Assembly: GCA_003246505.1 (NCBI GenBank)
Contig: QKAI01000110.1
Span: 1-14,508, forward strand
DNA length: 14,508 nt
Direction of reading: 5' to 3'
Origin: Spirochaetaceae bacterium
Lineage (GTDB): Bacteria > Spirochaetota > Spirochaetia > DSM-2461
The translations under genes were made by a program, and so were the position numbers. Position 1 is the stretch's first letter; each line of letters begins with the position of its first letter. Positions 7,370 to 13,912 of this stretch are shown here, one piece after another. The notes under the pieces are model-generated. The model did no database searches, was not told where the DNA came from, and saw only the letters and a list, made by a program, of their open reading frames with translations.

Positions 7370-7416
7370 AAAAATAAAAAAGAGTTATTGATGAAACGGC
7401 CTTATGACACTACAAT
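7370..7416 (+). promoter_or_regulatory. Predicted sigma-70-type promoter with UP-like A-tract, upstream of cheW
   Basis: In the 104-nt gap between lolE and cheW, a -35 box TTGATG (7388-7393) and a -10 box TACAAT (7411-7416) are separated by exactly 17 bp. An A-rich tract (7370-7383) lies directly upstream of the -35, where an UP element contacts the RNA polymerase alpha subunit. Transcription would start near 7423, giving a leader of about 34 nt that contains AGGAGG (7446-7451), 5 nt before ATG 7457. The AT-rich stretch stands out in otherwise GC-rich DNA. It is a sequence prediction, not measured. Confidence 0.65.
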
Positions 7417-7456
7417 TAAGAGCAGCGACAGTTAGGAACCGCAACAGGAGGATTCC

Positions 7457-7939
7457 ATGGGTGAATTGGAAACAAGACTGCAAATGGTAACTTTTCAGTT
7501 AGGGAAGGAGAGTTACGGCATCGATATCATGGATGTGAAGGAAATTTACGGTCTGGAGGATGTCCGTCCCATACCCAATGCCCCCGGTTACGTGGAGGGA
7601 ATCTTCAATCTGCGGGGGAACATCATCCCCATTATCAACCTCCACAAGAGGTTCCATATCAAAAGGGCCCAGCTGTCGGAGGAGGAGAAACTGCTCTCCG
7701 GTTTCATCATCCTGAATCTGCAGGGGACCCATGTGGGCATCATCATCGACAAGGTCCTGCGGGTCATGACCATCGAACCGGACTCCATACAGCCCCCTCC
7801 CCAGATGGTTTCCGGCATCGGAACGGAGTACATCACCGGGGTGGTCCAGCAGAAGGATGACGGCAGCTACCTGATCCTTCTGGATATCAACCGCCTTTTC
7901 AACCCGGAAGAACTGCGGCAGATCTCCTCTCTCACCTGA
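7457..7939 (+). CDS. cheW: Chemotaxis coupling protein CheW
   Basis: Cytoplasmic adaptor that links CheA kinase to methyl-accepting chemoreceptors. The 160-residue protein is a single CheW domain: LQMVTFQLGKESYGIDIMDVKEI at the start, the IPNAPGYVEGIFNLRGNIIPIINL block (about 40-65) that is the best-conserved CheW signature, GIIIDKVLRVMTI, and ITGVVQQKDDGSYLILLDINRLF at the end. Length fits the family, and no response-regulator domain is attached, so CheV is ruled out. It has a strong AGGAGG ribosome binding site and its own predicted promoter, which suggests it heads the cheW-degT-nadK-recN unit. No CheA or receptor gene is in view. Confidence 0.95.
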   Translation: MGELETRLQMVTFQLGKESYGIDIMDVKEIYGLEDVRPIPNAPGYVEGIFNLRGNIIPIINLHKRFHIKRAQLSEEEKLLSGFIILNLQGTHVGIIIDKVLRVMTIEPDSIQPPPQMVSGIGTEYITGVVQQKDDGSYLILLDINRLFNPEELRQISSLT

Positions 7940-7943
7940 TTAG

Positions 7944-8966
7944 ATGTCCATACCCCTCTTCAAGCCGACTATCAAAAGAAAGGACATGGACTCAGTACTG
8001 ACCTGTCTCGTGTCCGATCAGATCGGCCCCTCCTCCCTGGCGGAGGACCTGATCCAGCATATTTCCCATGACCTGGGGACTTCGGGGGGATGCGCCCTCC
8101 GGGAATTCTCCCGAGCCCTCTCCCTGCTTCTTGACGGGATGGGCCTCGTCCGGGGGGACCGGGTCATCCTCTCCCCCCTCTCTCCCCAGGTGTATCTCCG
8201 GACCTTTGAGGAAAAGGGCATTGTCCCCCTTTACGCCGACGTGGACGAAGCGTCAGGGACAATCGATCCGGAAAAAATCGCCCCCCTCATGGCCTACCAT
8301 CCCAAGGCCCTTTTCGTCGTCCATCCCCTGGGGTTCATCCAGCCCATAGAGGCTCTGGAACAGTACGGCCTCCCCCTGGTGGAGGATATCAGCCAGTCCC
8401 TGGGGGCCACCCTGGGGGACCGGAAGACGGGAACCTGGGGGCGGTACGTTCTCCTGGGCATGGAATTCCACCATATCATCACCTCCGGCGGGGGAACCCT
8501 GCTTCTGGCCCGGTCCGGGGAGGACGGTGCCGCCCTGGCCGAAAAGAGCAGCCTCCTTTCGGGAGAATCCTTCCTGCCAGACATGAACGGCTCCCTCGGA
8601 CTTGTGCAGTGGGTCCAGCTGGAGGGATTCCTGGAAAAGCGCCGCCAGCTGGCGGAACTGTTCGAACGGTCCTCCGCCCGGGGGCGCCACTCCTCCTTCC
8701 GCCCCGCGGAGGGGGAGAATCCCGTCTGGTACGGCTATCCCCTCTACCTGAGGGACAGCATGAAGGAGATCCGCCAGTACGCCCTGAAGAAGGGCATCGA
8801 GACGGCCATGGCCTTCGGTGGCTGCTGCATCGATTTCATGGAGGACCGGAACCAGTGCCCCGCCGCCTCCCGCCTGGCCATGGGAACCCTCCTTTTCCCC
8901 CTCTATCCCATGATGGGGCAGAAGAACGGGGAGCTCATCAGCAGGGTCTTGACCACATTGCCTTGA
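7944..8966 (+). CDS. DegT/DnrJ/EryC1-family PLP-fold protein lacking the catalytic lysine
   Basis: A 340-residue fold-type I (aspartate aminotransferase-like) protein related to sugar aminotransferases of the DegT/DnrJ/EryC1/StrS family. Matching blocks include the start IPLFKPTI, GLVRGDRVILSPL, PLYADVDEASGTIDPEKI, LFVVHPLGF and LVEDISQSLGA, where D148 and Q151 match the residues that hold the PLP ring. The block that normally carries the Schiff-base lysine (family form SFH..K.lTtGEGG) reads here MEFHHIITSGGG, with His176 at the lysine position. His at this position is known in the PLP/PMP-dependent dehydratases ColD and E1 of deoxysugar synthesis. The conserved GEGG is also altered. So it is unlikely to be an ordinary aminotransferase; a dehydratase-like or non-catalytic role is possible. 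The ATG lies 4 nt after the cheW stop with little Shine-Dalgarno sequence, so coupling is likely; nadK follows after 20 nt. No sugar-nucleotide genes are nearby. Confidence 0.78.
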   Translation: MSIPLFKPTIKRKDMDSVLTCLVSDQIGPSSLAEDLIQHISHDLGTSGGCALREFSRALSLLLDGMGLVRGDRVILSPLSPQVYLRTFEEKGIVPLYADVDEASGTIDPEKIAPLMAYHPKALFVVHPLGFIQPIEALEQYGLPLVEDISQSLGATLGDRKTGTWGRYVLLGMEFHHIITSGGGTLLLARSGEDGAALAEKSSLLSGESFLPDMNGSLGLVQWVQLEGFLEKRRQLAELFERSSARGRHSSFRPAEGENPVWYGYPLYLRDSMKEIRQYALKKGIETAMAFGGCCIDFMEDRNQCPAASRLAMGTLLFPLYPMMGQKNGELISRVLTTLP

Positions 8967-8986
8967 GAGGGCTAATCTGTCCCTGA

Positions 8987-9847
8987 ATGGCCCAGCCTCC
9001 CGATTCTGCTAAAAGAGTATTAATCGTCTACAAAAGCCATGACGCCCGGGCGGACAGACTGGCCCGGGATATCTCCGCCTATCTGGCCGACAGGGGGGCG
9101 GAGGGGAAACTGCTCTGCTACGGGGACGTGGAATTCAACAGGACCGGTCACTGGGACCTGGCCATTTCCGTGGGGGGGGACGGCACCTTTCTCTTCACCG
9201 CCCGCCTGCTTCTGGATTTAAACGTACCCATCCTGCCCATCCATATGGGCACCTTCGGATACATTACGGAAATCTCCGGGGATGAGTGGCTCTCCGCCCT
9301 GCCCAGCTGCCTGGAGGGGGATTTTAACCTGAGTCGCCGGTCGGTCCTCCAGGCGGTGCACTACCGGGGGGAGAAAGAGGTCGCCCGGCACATCGCCATA
9401 AACGACGCGGTGGTCTCCTGCGGCACCATCTCCCGCATGATCCGGCTCACCCTGGAGGTGGACGGGCGCATGCTGGCCGATTTCCGGGGGGACGGGCTCA
9501 TCCTGGCCACCCCCACCGGCTCCACGGCCTACTCCATGGCGGCGGGAGGTCCCATAGTCCATCCGGAGATGGAGGCTCTTATTCTCACCCCCATCTGCCC
9601 CTTTTCGCTGAATTTCCGGCCCATCGTTCTGGACCGGAATGAAAATATATCCGTAAAAATCGGGGAAAACCGCCAGAAAAGCCTGCTCCTGACCATAGAC
9701 GGCCAGGTCGTGACTCCCCTGGAATCGGGGGACCGGATCGTCTGCGAGCCCACGGACCTTTCCGTGCCGGTCATCACATCCCGGCGCCGTTCCTTTCTGG
9801 ATGTGGTCCAGTCTAAACTGGGTTGGGCGGGAGGTCCCGATGCTTGA
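8987..9847 (+). CDS. nadK: NAD kinase (ATP/polyphosphate-dependent)
   Basis: Phosphorylates NAD+ to NADP+, the only route to NADP in bacteria. The 286-residue protein has the diagnostic GGDGT motif (63-67) after an N-terminal Rossmann-like start (RVLIVYKSHDARA). It then has IHMGTFGYIT, the NDAVVSCG motif, and the highly conserved GDGLILATPTGSTAYSMAAGGPIVHP block. The C-terminal segment ILTPICPFSLNFRPIVL has Phe where many NAD kinases have His (P-H-S/T-L). ATG 8987 directly follows an in-frame TGA and is the only start that precedes the conserved N-terminus, although its ribosome binding site is weak (GAGAGGG about 16 nt upstream). It overlaps recN by 8 nt. The nadK-recN neighbourhood occurs in many bacteria, including E. 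coli. Confidence 0.96.
   Translation: MAQPPDSAKRVLIVYKSHDARADRLARDISAYLADRGAEGKLLCYGDVEFNRTGHWDLAISVGGDGTFLFTARLLLDLNVPILPIHMGTFGYITEISGDEWLSALPSCLEGDFNLSRRSVLQAVHYRGEKEVARHIAINDAVVSCGTISRMIRLTLEVDGRMLADFRGDGLILATPTGSTAYSMAAGGPIVHPEMEALILTPICPFSLNFRPIVLDRNENISVKIGENRQKSLLLTIDGQVVTPLESGDRIVCEPTDLSVPVITSRRRSFLDVVQSKLGWAGGPDA
9829..9835 (+). promoter_or_regulatory. Ribosome binding site that sets the recN start, inside nadK
   Basis: GGGAGGT is followed 4 nt later by ATG 9840, whose product begins MLEELVIENVALIE, the normal RecN N-terminus. The longer frame from ATG 9801 would add 13 residues unlike RecN. Confidence 0.7.
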
Positions 9848-11537
9848 AGAATTAGTGATTGAGAACGTGGCTCTCATAGAGCGGGTGGAAATACGTTTCG
9901 GGCGGGGACTCAACGTGCTTACCGGTGAGACCGGCGCGGGAAAGTCCATTCTTGTGGGCTCCCTCTCCCTGCTTCTGGGGGCCCAGGCCGACAAGAATCT
10001 CATCAGGGAGGGGGAGGAGGAAGCCCGGGTCAGCGGGGTGCTGCCCGTAAGGGACATCCCCGAACTCAAGGAGTGGTACGAGCGGTACGCCATCGAGCCG
10101 GAGGAGGATACCCTTCTGATCCGGCGGACCATCCGCCGCTCCGGCCGGGGCACCATCTACGTCCAATCCCAGCCGGTGAACCTTGCCGCCCTGCAGGAGC
10201 TGGGGGCCATGCTCTTTGACATGCACAGCCAGCATGAGCACCAGTCCCTCTTCGTGCTGGAGAACCACCGCAAGCTTCTCGACCGCTACGGCGGTCTGGA
10301 GAAGGAGACCGCCGCCCTGCACAGCCGTTTTCAGGAGCTGGCCCTCCTTCGGGAGAAACTGGAAAGTCTGGAGGCGAACCGGGACAACCTGGAGCGGGAG
10401 GCGGAGCTGGCCCGATACGCCGCCGAGGAGATTGGGAAGGCGGATCTGAAGGAGGGGGAAGAGGAGGAGCTGAACGGCAGAATCGAAATCCTTTCCCGCC
10501 AGGAGGATCTTATGCGCAGCTGGGAGGTCCTGACCCATCTCATGTCCGGTTCCTCCGGCATCATCGGATCCCTGGAAGAGGCCAAGAGCCCCGTGGAATC
10601 CCTGCTGCCCCTGCTGGGCGGGGAGGGGGATTCGGTCTGGGGCCGGTTCGAGAGCGCCTCCCTGGAACTGGAGGATATCTTCCATACCCTGCGCCGGGCC
10701 ATGGACCGGGTGGACTTCTCCCAGGAGGAGCAGGAGCAGGCCGACGAAAGACTCCTGGTCATCCATCAGCTCAAGAAAAAATACGGCCACTCCATCGCCG
10801 AGATCAACGCTTATGCCGCCCAGTGCCGGGAGAAGCTTGAGTTCATGGAGTCCGGGGACGAGGGCAAGGAAGCCCTGGTGAAGAAGAAGGGGGAGCTGGA
10901 AAGGGACCTCTCCCGCATGGCCCGGGAACTTTCGGAGAAGAGAAAGGCCACCGCCGTGCTGCTTCAGGAAAAGATCGAATCGAACCTGAAGGAACTGGGC
11001 ATGGAAGCGGCCCGCTTCGTCATAGACCTGAACAGGAAAAGAACCAGCGGAGGGGTGGCCCTGTGCGGCCCCTACGGCATGGATTCCATAGAATTCCTTC
11101 TCTCCGCCAACCGGGGGGAGCCCCTCAAGCCCCTCAAGGATGTGGCCTCGGGGGGTGAAATCAGCCGGGTCATGCTGGCCCTCAAGTCGGTTTTCGCCGC
11201 CCAGGATATCATCGAGACCCTGGTTTTTGACGAGATTGATACGGGAATCGGCGGGGAAGTCGCCCTCTCCATCGGACGCCATTTCCGTAAATTGGCCCGG
11301 GATAAGCAAATTTTCACTATAACCCATCTTGCGTCCATTGCATCTTTTGCCGATAATCATATCAGGATTGAGAAAAAAGTCGCCGGAGAGCGGACGGTAA
11401 CCACCGTTTCCTCGGTCACCGGCGGGGAGAGGAAAGAGGAAGTGGCGAGAATGCTGGCAGGGGACAGTCGCAGAGAGGCATCCCTGACCCATGCGGAGGA
11501 GCTGCTCCGCCAGAATTCTCCGGGAGGAGTTTTTTAG
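9840..11537 (+). CDS. recN: DNA repair protein RecN
   Basis: SMC-like ATPase that acts early in recombinational repair of DNA double-strand breaks. From ATG 9840 it has 565 residues, close to the E. coli length. The start LEELVIENVALIERVEIRFG.GLNVLTGETGAGKS is classic RecN, with Walker A GETGAGKS (29-36). DMHSQHEHQSLF is the Q-loop-like region. A charged helical stretch of about 150-360 forms the coiled-coil arms. The C-terminal ATPase half has the signature SGGEISRVMLALK (from 437), Walker B TLVFDEIDTGIGG (D464-E465) and the TITHLASIASFAD segment with the switch His. All motifs are intact, so it should be active. It overlaps nadK by 8 nt and is followed after 2 nt by a gene of unknown function. 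No LexA-type operator was looked for successfully, because spirochaete SOS boxes are not something I can recognise by eye. Confidence 0.96.
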   Translation: MLEELVIENVALIERVEIRFGRGLNVLTGETGAGKSILVGSLSLLLGAQADKNLIREGEEEARVSGVLPVRDIPELKEWYERYAIEPEEDTLLIRRTIRRSGRGTIYVQSQPVNLAALQELGAMLFDMHSQHEHQSLFVLENHRKLLDRYGGLEKETAALHSRFQELALLREKLESLEANRDNLEREAELARYAAEEIGKADLKEGEEEELNGRIEILSRQEDLMRSWEVLTHLMSGSSGIIGSLEEAKSPVESLLPLLGGEGDSVWGRFESASLELEDIFHTLRRAMDRVDFSQEEQEQADERLLVIHQLKKKYGHSIAEINAYAAQCREKLEFMESGDEGKEALVKKKGELERDLSRMARELSEKRKATAVLLQEKIESNLKELGMEAARFVIDLNRKRTSGGVALCGPYGMDSIEFLLSANRGEPLKPLKDVASGGEISRVMLALKSVFAAQDIIETLVFDEIDTGIGGEVALSIGRHFRKLARDKQIFTITHLASIASFADNHIRIEKKVAGERTVTTVSSVTGGERKEEVARMLAGDSRREASLTHAEELLRQNSPGGVF

Positions 11538-11539
11538 TC

Positions 11540-12373
11540 GTGGCCAGGGTTAACGAAAGGGCGAAACAGAAATACTTTGAGCGGATCAAAGAATACCGGA
11601 GAGTGACTCAGCGTCTCCTGGAGAACGAGAATAAAGTCCTGGTCCAGATCAGGAGCGATGATCAGGGAGCCTCCTACAAGAAAATCCGCCTCGCCAACGA
11701 GAATCTGGACATCGTCTCCTACTTCATCATCATAAATCGACTCTCCCAGACACTCCTGGGCGTGAAGAATGAGAACGCCCTCAACGATGCCCGGAAGGCC
11801 TGTTACAAGGCCCTGATCTATCTGGAAGAGGTCTTCACCTCCTATATTGACGTCCCCTACAGCGATTACGAGGAGAAGCTCCAGGAAGTGACCGCCTTCC
11901 CCGAGAAGGACCGGTTCAACCTCATACGCAAGCTCGGCTTCGCCATCAGCTCCATAGAGGAAGGATTCGGCAACAATTCCAAGTGGAAATGGTCCTTCGT
12001 GGAACTGGAGGGCCGCCTTGCCACCATCTCCAAGAACTGCCTGGACATGAAGAACTTCGTGGCCGGGCTCGATCCCCGGGTGGATGGGTACAAGGAGAGG
12101 ATCTTCCATATGGACATGACCACCGCCCTTCTCCAGAAATCGGCGGAGGAGTACCGGAAGAAGTACGAGCTCTCCACGAGAAGGCTTGACGACTATAAGA
12201 AAGCCCTGGACTATCTGGGTTCCCTGAGGCGGATCTACTCCCTCATCAACAAGCCCATGGAGGCGGAGGCCACGAAAAAGAAGCGTGACGTGTGGCTGGT
12301 GAAGCTGAACCAGGATATGAAAAGGGAAGAGCAGGATGCCAAGGCGGCTCGGCTCGGCATCAAAAAAGCCTGA
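11540..12373 (+). CDS. Conserved-looking cytoplasmic helical protein of unknown function
   Basis: I do not recognise this 277-residue protein. There is no signal peptide or membrane segment. It is rich in Lys, Glu, Arg, Leu and Tyr and looks almost wholly alpha-helical: charged heptad-like runs at both ends (QKYFERIKEYRRVTQRLLENENKVL near the start, EEYRKKYELSTRRLDDYKKALDYL near the end) with a central FGNNSKWKWSFVELEGRLATISK segment. The last 25 residues are strongly basic, with KKKRDVW and a GIKKA end. The start is GTG 11540, 2 nt after the recN stop, with GGAGGAG (11523-11529) about 10 nt upstream. Close coupling to recN hints at shared expression but does not prove a DNA-repair role. The fluent codon usage and the strong coding signal make it a real gene. 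Its stop is one base from the stop of the convergent cdd. Confidence 0.8.
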   Translation: MARVNERAKQKYFERIKEYRRVTQRLLENENKVLVQIRSDDQGASYKKIRLANENLDIVSYFIIINRLSQTLLGVKNENALNDARKACYKALIYLEEVFTSYIDVPYSDYEEKLQEVTAFPEKDRFNLIRKLGFAISSIEEGFGNNSKWKWSFVELEGRLATISKNCLDMKNFVAGLDPRVDGYKERIFHMDMTTALLQKSAEEYRKKYELSTRRLDDYKKALDYLGSLRRIYSLINKPMEAEATKKKRDVWLVKLNQDMKREEQDAKAARLGIKKA

Positions 12374-12374
12374 C

Positions 12375-12782
12375 CTATTCGAATTTATCCTTTAAGTCGT
12401 GGAGGTCGCTGTGGGGAAAGAGCTCTCCCATGGTGGTGACCACGTAGTTCTCCCTGCTGTTGCCGAAAATGATTTGAAAATCGGCGGATACGAATTCGGA
12501 AAGGACCTGTCGGCAGGCGCCGCAGGGGCTCGTGGGACTGTCCCCGTCGGGGGCGAAGACCGCAATGGCCTTGAACCGGGTGATTCCCCTGGTCAGAGCG
12601 GTGAAGAGGGCCGTTCTCTCCGCGCAGTTGGTCAGCCCGAAGGAGCGGTTTTCCACATTGACCCCGGTGATCACCTCTCCCGATTCGGCAAGAAGGGCGG
12701 CTCCCACCCGGAAACGGGAATAGGGGGCGTAGGAACGGGGACAGGCTTTCTCCGCTTCCTTCAGTAAATCCTCAAGTTCCAT
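12375..12782 (-). CDS. cdd: Cytidine deaminase (tetrameric, zinc-dependent)
   Basis: Hydrolyses cytidine and deoxycytidine to uridine and deoxyuridine in pyrimidine salvage. The 135-residue length is that of the small homotetrameric type. The substrate-binding motif VNVEN has N42 and E44. The catalytic and zinc motif is NCAER, with C53 as ligand and E55 as the proton shuttle. The second zinc motif is PCGACRQVL, with C87 and C90. Three cysteine ligands are typical of the tetrameric class. I chose ATG at 12782-12780 because AGGGAGGT (12787-12794) sits 5 nt upstream and the product starts MELEDLLKEAEKA as in the family; a longer reading frame upstream would add about 19 non-homologous residues and swallow the promoter region. 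It is the only minus-strand gene in the window, divergent from the propeller gene and convergent with the recN unit. Confidence 0.95.
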   Translation of the reverse strand: MELEDLLKEAEKACPRSYAPYSRFRVGAALLAESGEVITGVNVENRSFGLTNCAERTALFTALTRGITRFKAIAVFAPDGDSPTSPCGACRQVLSEFVSADFQIIFGNSRENYVVTTMGELFPHSDLHDLKDKFE

Positions 12783-12806
12783 AGGCGACCTCCCTGAAAA
12801 AATGAT

Positions 12807-12835
12807 TTGACCACATTCATCTGTTCGTATAGGAT
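12807..12835 (+). promoter_or_regulatory. Predicted promoter for the propeller/M23-like gene pair
   Basis: A -35 box TTGACC (12807-12812) and a -10 box TAGGAT (12830-12835) are 17 bp apart. Transcription would begin near 12842, giving a leader of about 24 nt before ATG 12866. The -10 overlaps the opposite-strand -10 for cdd. Prediction by eye. Confidence 0.55.
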
Positions 12836-12837
12836 AC
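12827..12837. repeat. Short inverted repeat at the shared -10 region
   Basis: GTATAGGATAC has perfect 4-nt arms (GTAT/ATAC) around AGG. It provides a -10-like element on both strands, so the symmetry fits a bidirectional promoter, though a small operator cannot be ruled out. Confidence 0.5.
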
Positions 12838-12859
12838 ACCTTAGAAAGGGGTTGGTAAA
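12831..12859 (-). promoter_or_regulatory. Predicted promoter for cdd
   Basis: On the minus strand, TTTACC (12859-12854) and TATCCT (12836-12831) are 17 bp apart and each match 4 of 6 consensus bases. Transcription would begin near 12824, giving a leader of about 42 nt before the cdd ATG. It shares the -10 region with the opposing promoter. Confidence 0.5.
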
Positions 12860-12865
12860 GTTTTT

Positions 12866-13912
12866 ATGAGTAAAAACGGTTATCTCTTGCCGGTGCTGTC
12901 CGTATTTTTCGTTCTCTACTTTTTTCTTTTTCCCTATCCGGTCCGGGAGGAGTATGTCCTCGTGCCGGAAAGGAAAATCTCCCTGGAGAATGTAACCGGC
13001 GACCTGGCCGGCCTGAGCGGGAGCATCCGCTCTTTCCGGGGGGAGAACCGCATGGGTTACTACGACGGGGAGGGACATGCGGTCATCCTGGACGGCACGG
13101 GGCGGTCCTGCATTTCGGACCGCTTCTTCCTCCAGGAACGGGAGGGTGAATTGGTTGCCCACTCCCGGTCCGGTCAGGACACCTTTGTCCTGGACACGGC
13201 ACTCACCCCTCTCCTGTTCGGGGACCATCTCTTTCTGACCGATATCTTCCAGGGCTACATCAGCGAGACCGATATACAGGGGAGGACACTCTGGGATTAC
13301 GATCTGCCCTCTCTTATCACCTGTATGGATTACCGGGACGGGCTGACCGCGGTGGGGCTGCTGAACGGGGAGATCCGTCTCTTCGACGAAAGGGGGGAGG
13401 CTCTCTTCACCTGGAGTCCCGGGGGCAGTCGGATCAGCGCCATCTACGGCATCGCCCTTTCCCCCGGGGGAGAGAGCATCGCCCTGGTGTCCGGTCTGGA
13501 TCCCCAGCGTTTCATTCTTCTGGAAAGGAAGGAGAACGGCTACCGTCCCGTCTTCCATGAGAATCTCGCCGACAGTTCCCGCCAGCCCCTGACCCTCTCC
13601 TTTGACGATTCCCGCAACATCCTTATCCGGGGTAAAGGGGAGGGGCTTTTTTACAGGCCCAACACACCCTCTCTCATGTCCTTTCCCCTGGAGGGGGAGT
13701 TCGTGGAGGGGGTCACCTCCCCCGACGACGGCACGATCCTCTTCGCCTCCGAAGAAAACCAGCGGGCCCTCCTTGCCCTCTATACGAGAAGGGGCGATCT
13801 GATCCTTACGAACCGTTACGGGGACAGGATCTTTGATATGGATATGCGGGACGGGAAAATACTTCTTGCCGGCTCGGACCGGGCTTATATCCTGGGAAGG
13901 GGGTTCTACTGA
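12866..13912 (+). CDS. Membrane-anchored beta-propeller-like protein, function unknown
   Basis: A 348-residue protein with one N-terminal hydrophobic segment (about 6-23, GYLLPVLSVFFVLYFFLFPYPV) that looks like an uncleaved signal anchor, putting the rest outside the cytoplasm. The remainder is beta-rich, with repeating turns such as LNGEIRLFDERGEALFTWSPGG, DIQGRTLWDYDLP, LSPGGESIALVSG and TRRGDLILTNRYGDRIFDMDMRDGKILLAG. These resemble blades of WD40, PQQ or TolB-type propellers ('G.i.lfD..G..lw'). I cannot assign a closer family. ATG 12866 follows a predicted promoter; the ribosome binding site is weak (AAGGGG about 14 nt upstream). Its TGA shares one base with the next gene's ATG (TGATG), so the two are probably translated together and may form an envelope complex. 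This pairing is inferred from position only. Confidence 0.8.
   Translation: MSKNGYLLPVLSVFFVLYFFLFPYPVREEYVLVPERKISLENVTGDLAGLSGSIRSFRGENRMGYYDGEGHAVILDGTGRSCISDRFFLQEREGELVAHSRSGQDTFVLDTALTPLLFGDHLFLTDIFQGYISETDIQGRTLWDYDLPSLITCMDYRDGLTAVGLLNGEIRLFDERGEALFTWSPGGSRISAIYGIALSPGGESIALVSGLDPQRFILLERKENGYRPVFHENLADSSRQPLTLSFDDSRNILIRGKGEGLFYRPNTPSLMSFPLEGEFVEGVTSPDDGTILFASEENQRALLALYTRRGDLILTNRYGDRIFDMDMRDGKILLAGSDRAYILGRGFY

Noticed and set aside
7360..7375. Inverted repeat ATTTTTTCATAAAAAT after lolE as a terminator
   Set aside because: The stem is only A-T pairs, with no GC stem followed by a T-run. The A-rich half fits better as part of an UP element.
7391..7435. Short reading frame of 14 codons (MKRPYDTTIKSSDS) upstream of cheW
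   Set aside because: It starts inside the predicted -35 box, so the main transcript would not include its start; there is no ribosome binding site.
9801..9839. ATG 9801 as the recN start
   Set aside because: It would add 13 residues encoded within nadK. The strong GGGAGGT site and the family N-terminus both point to ATG 9840.
12783..12839. N-terminal extension of cdd up to 12839
   Set aside because: It would cross the promoter and ribosome binding site, and adds residues absent from cytidine deaminases.
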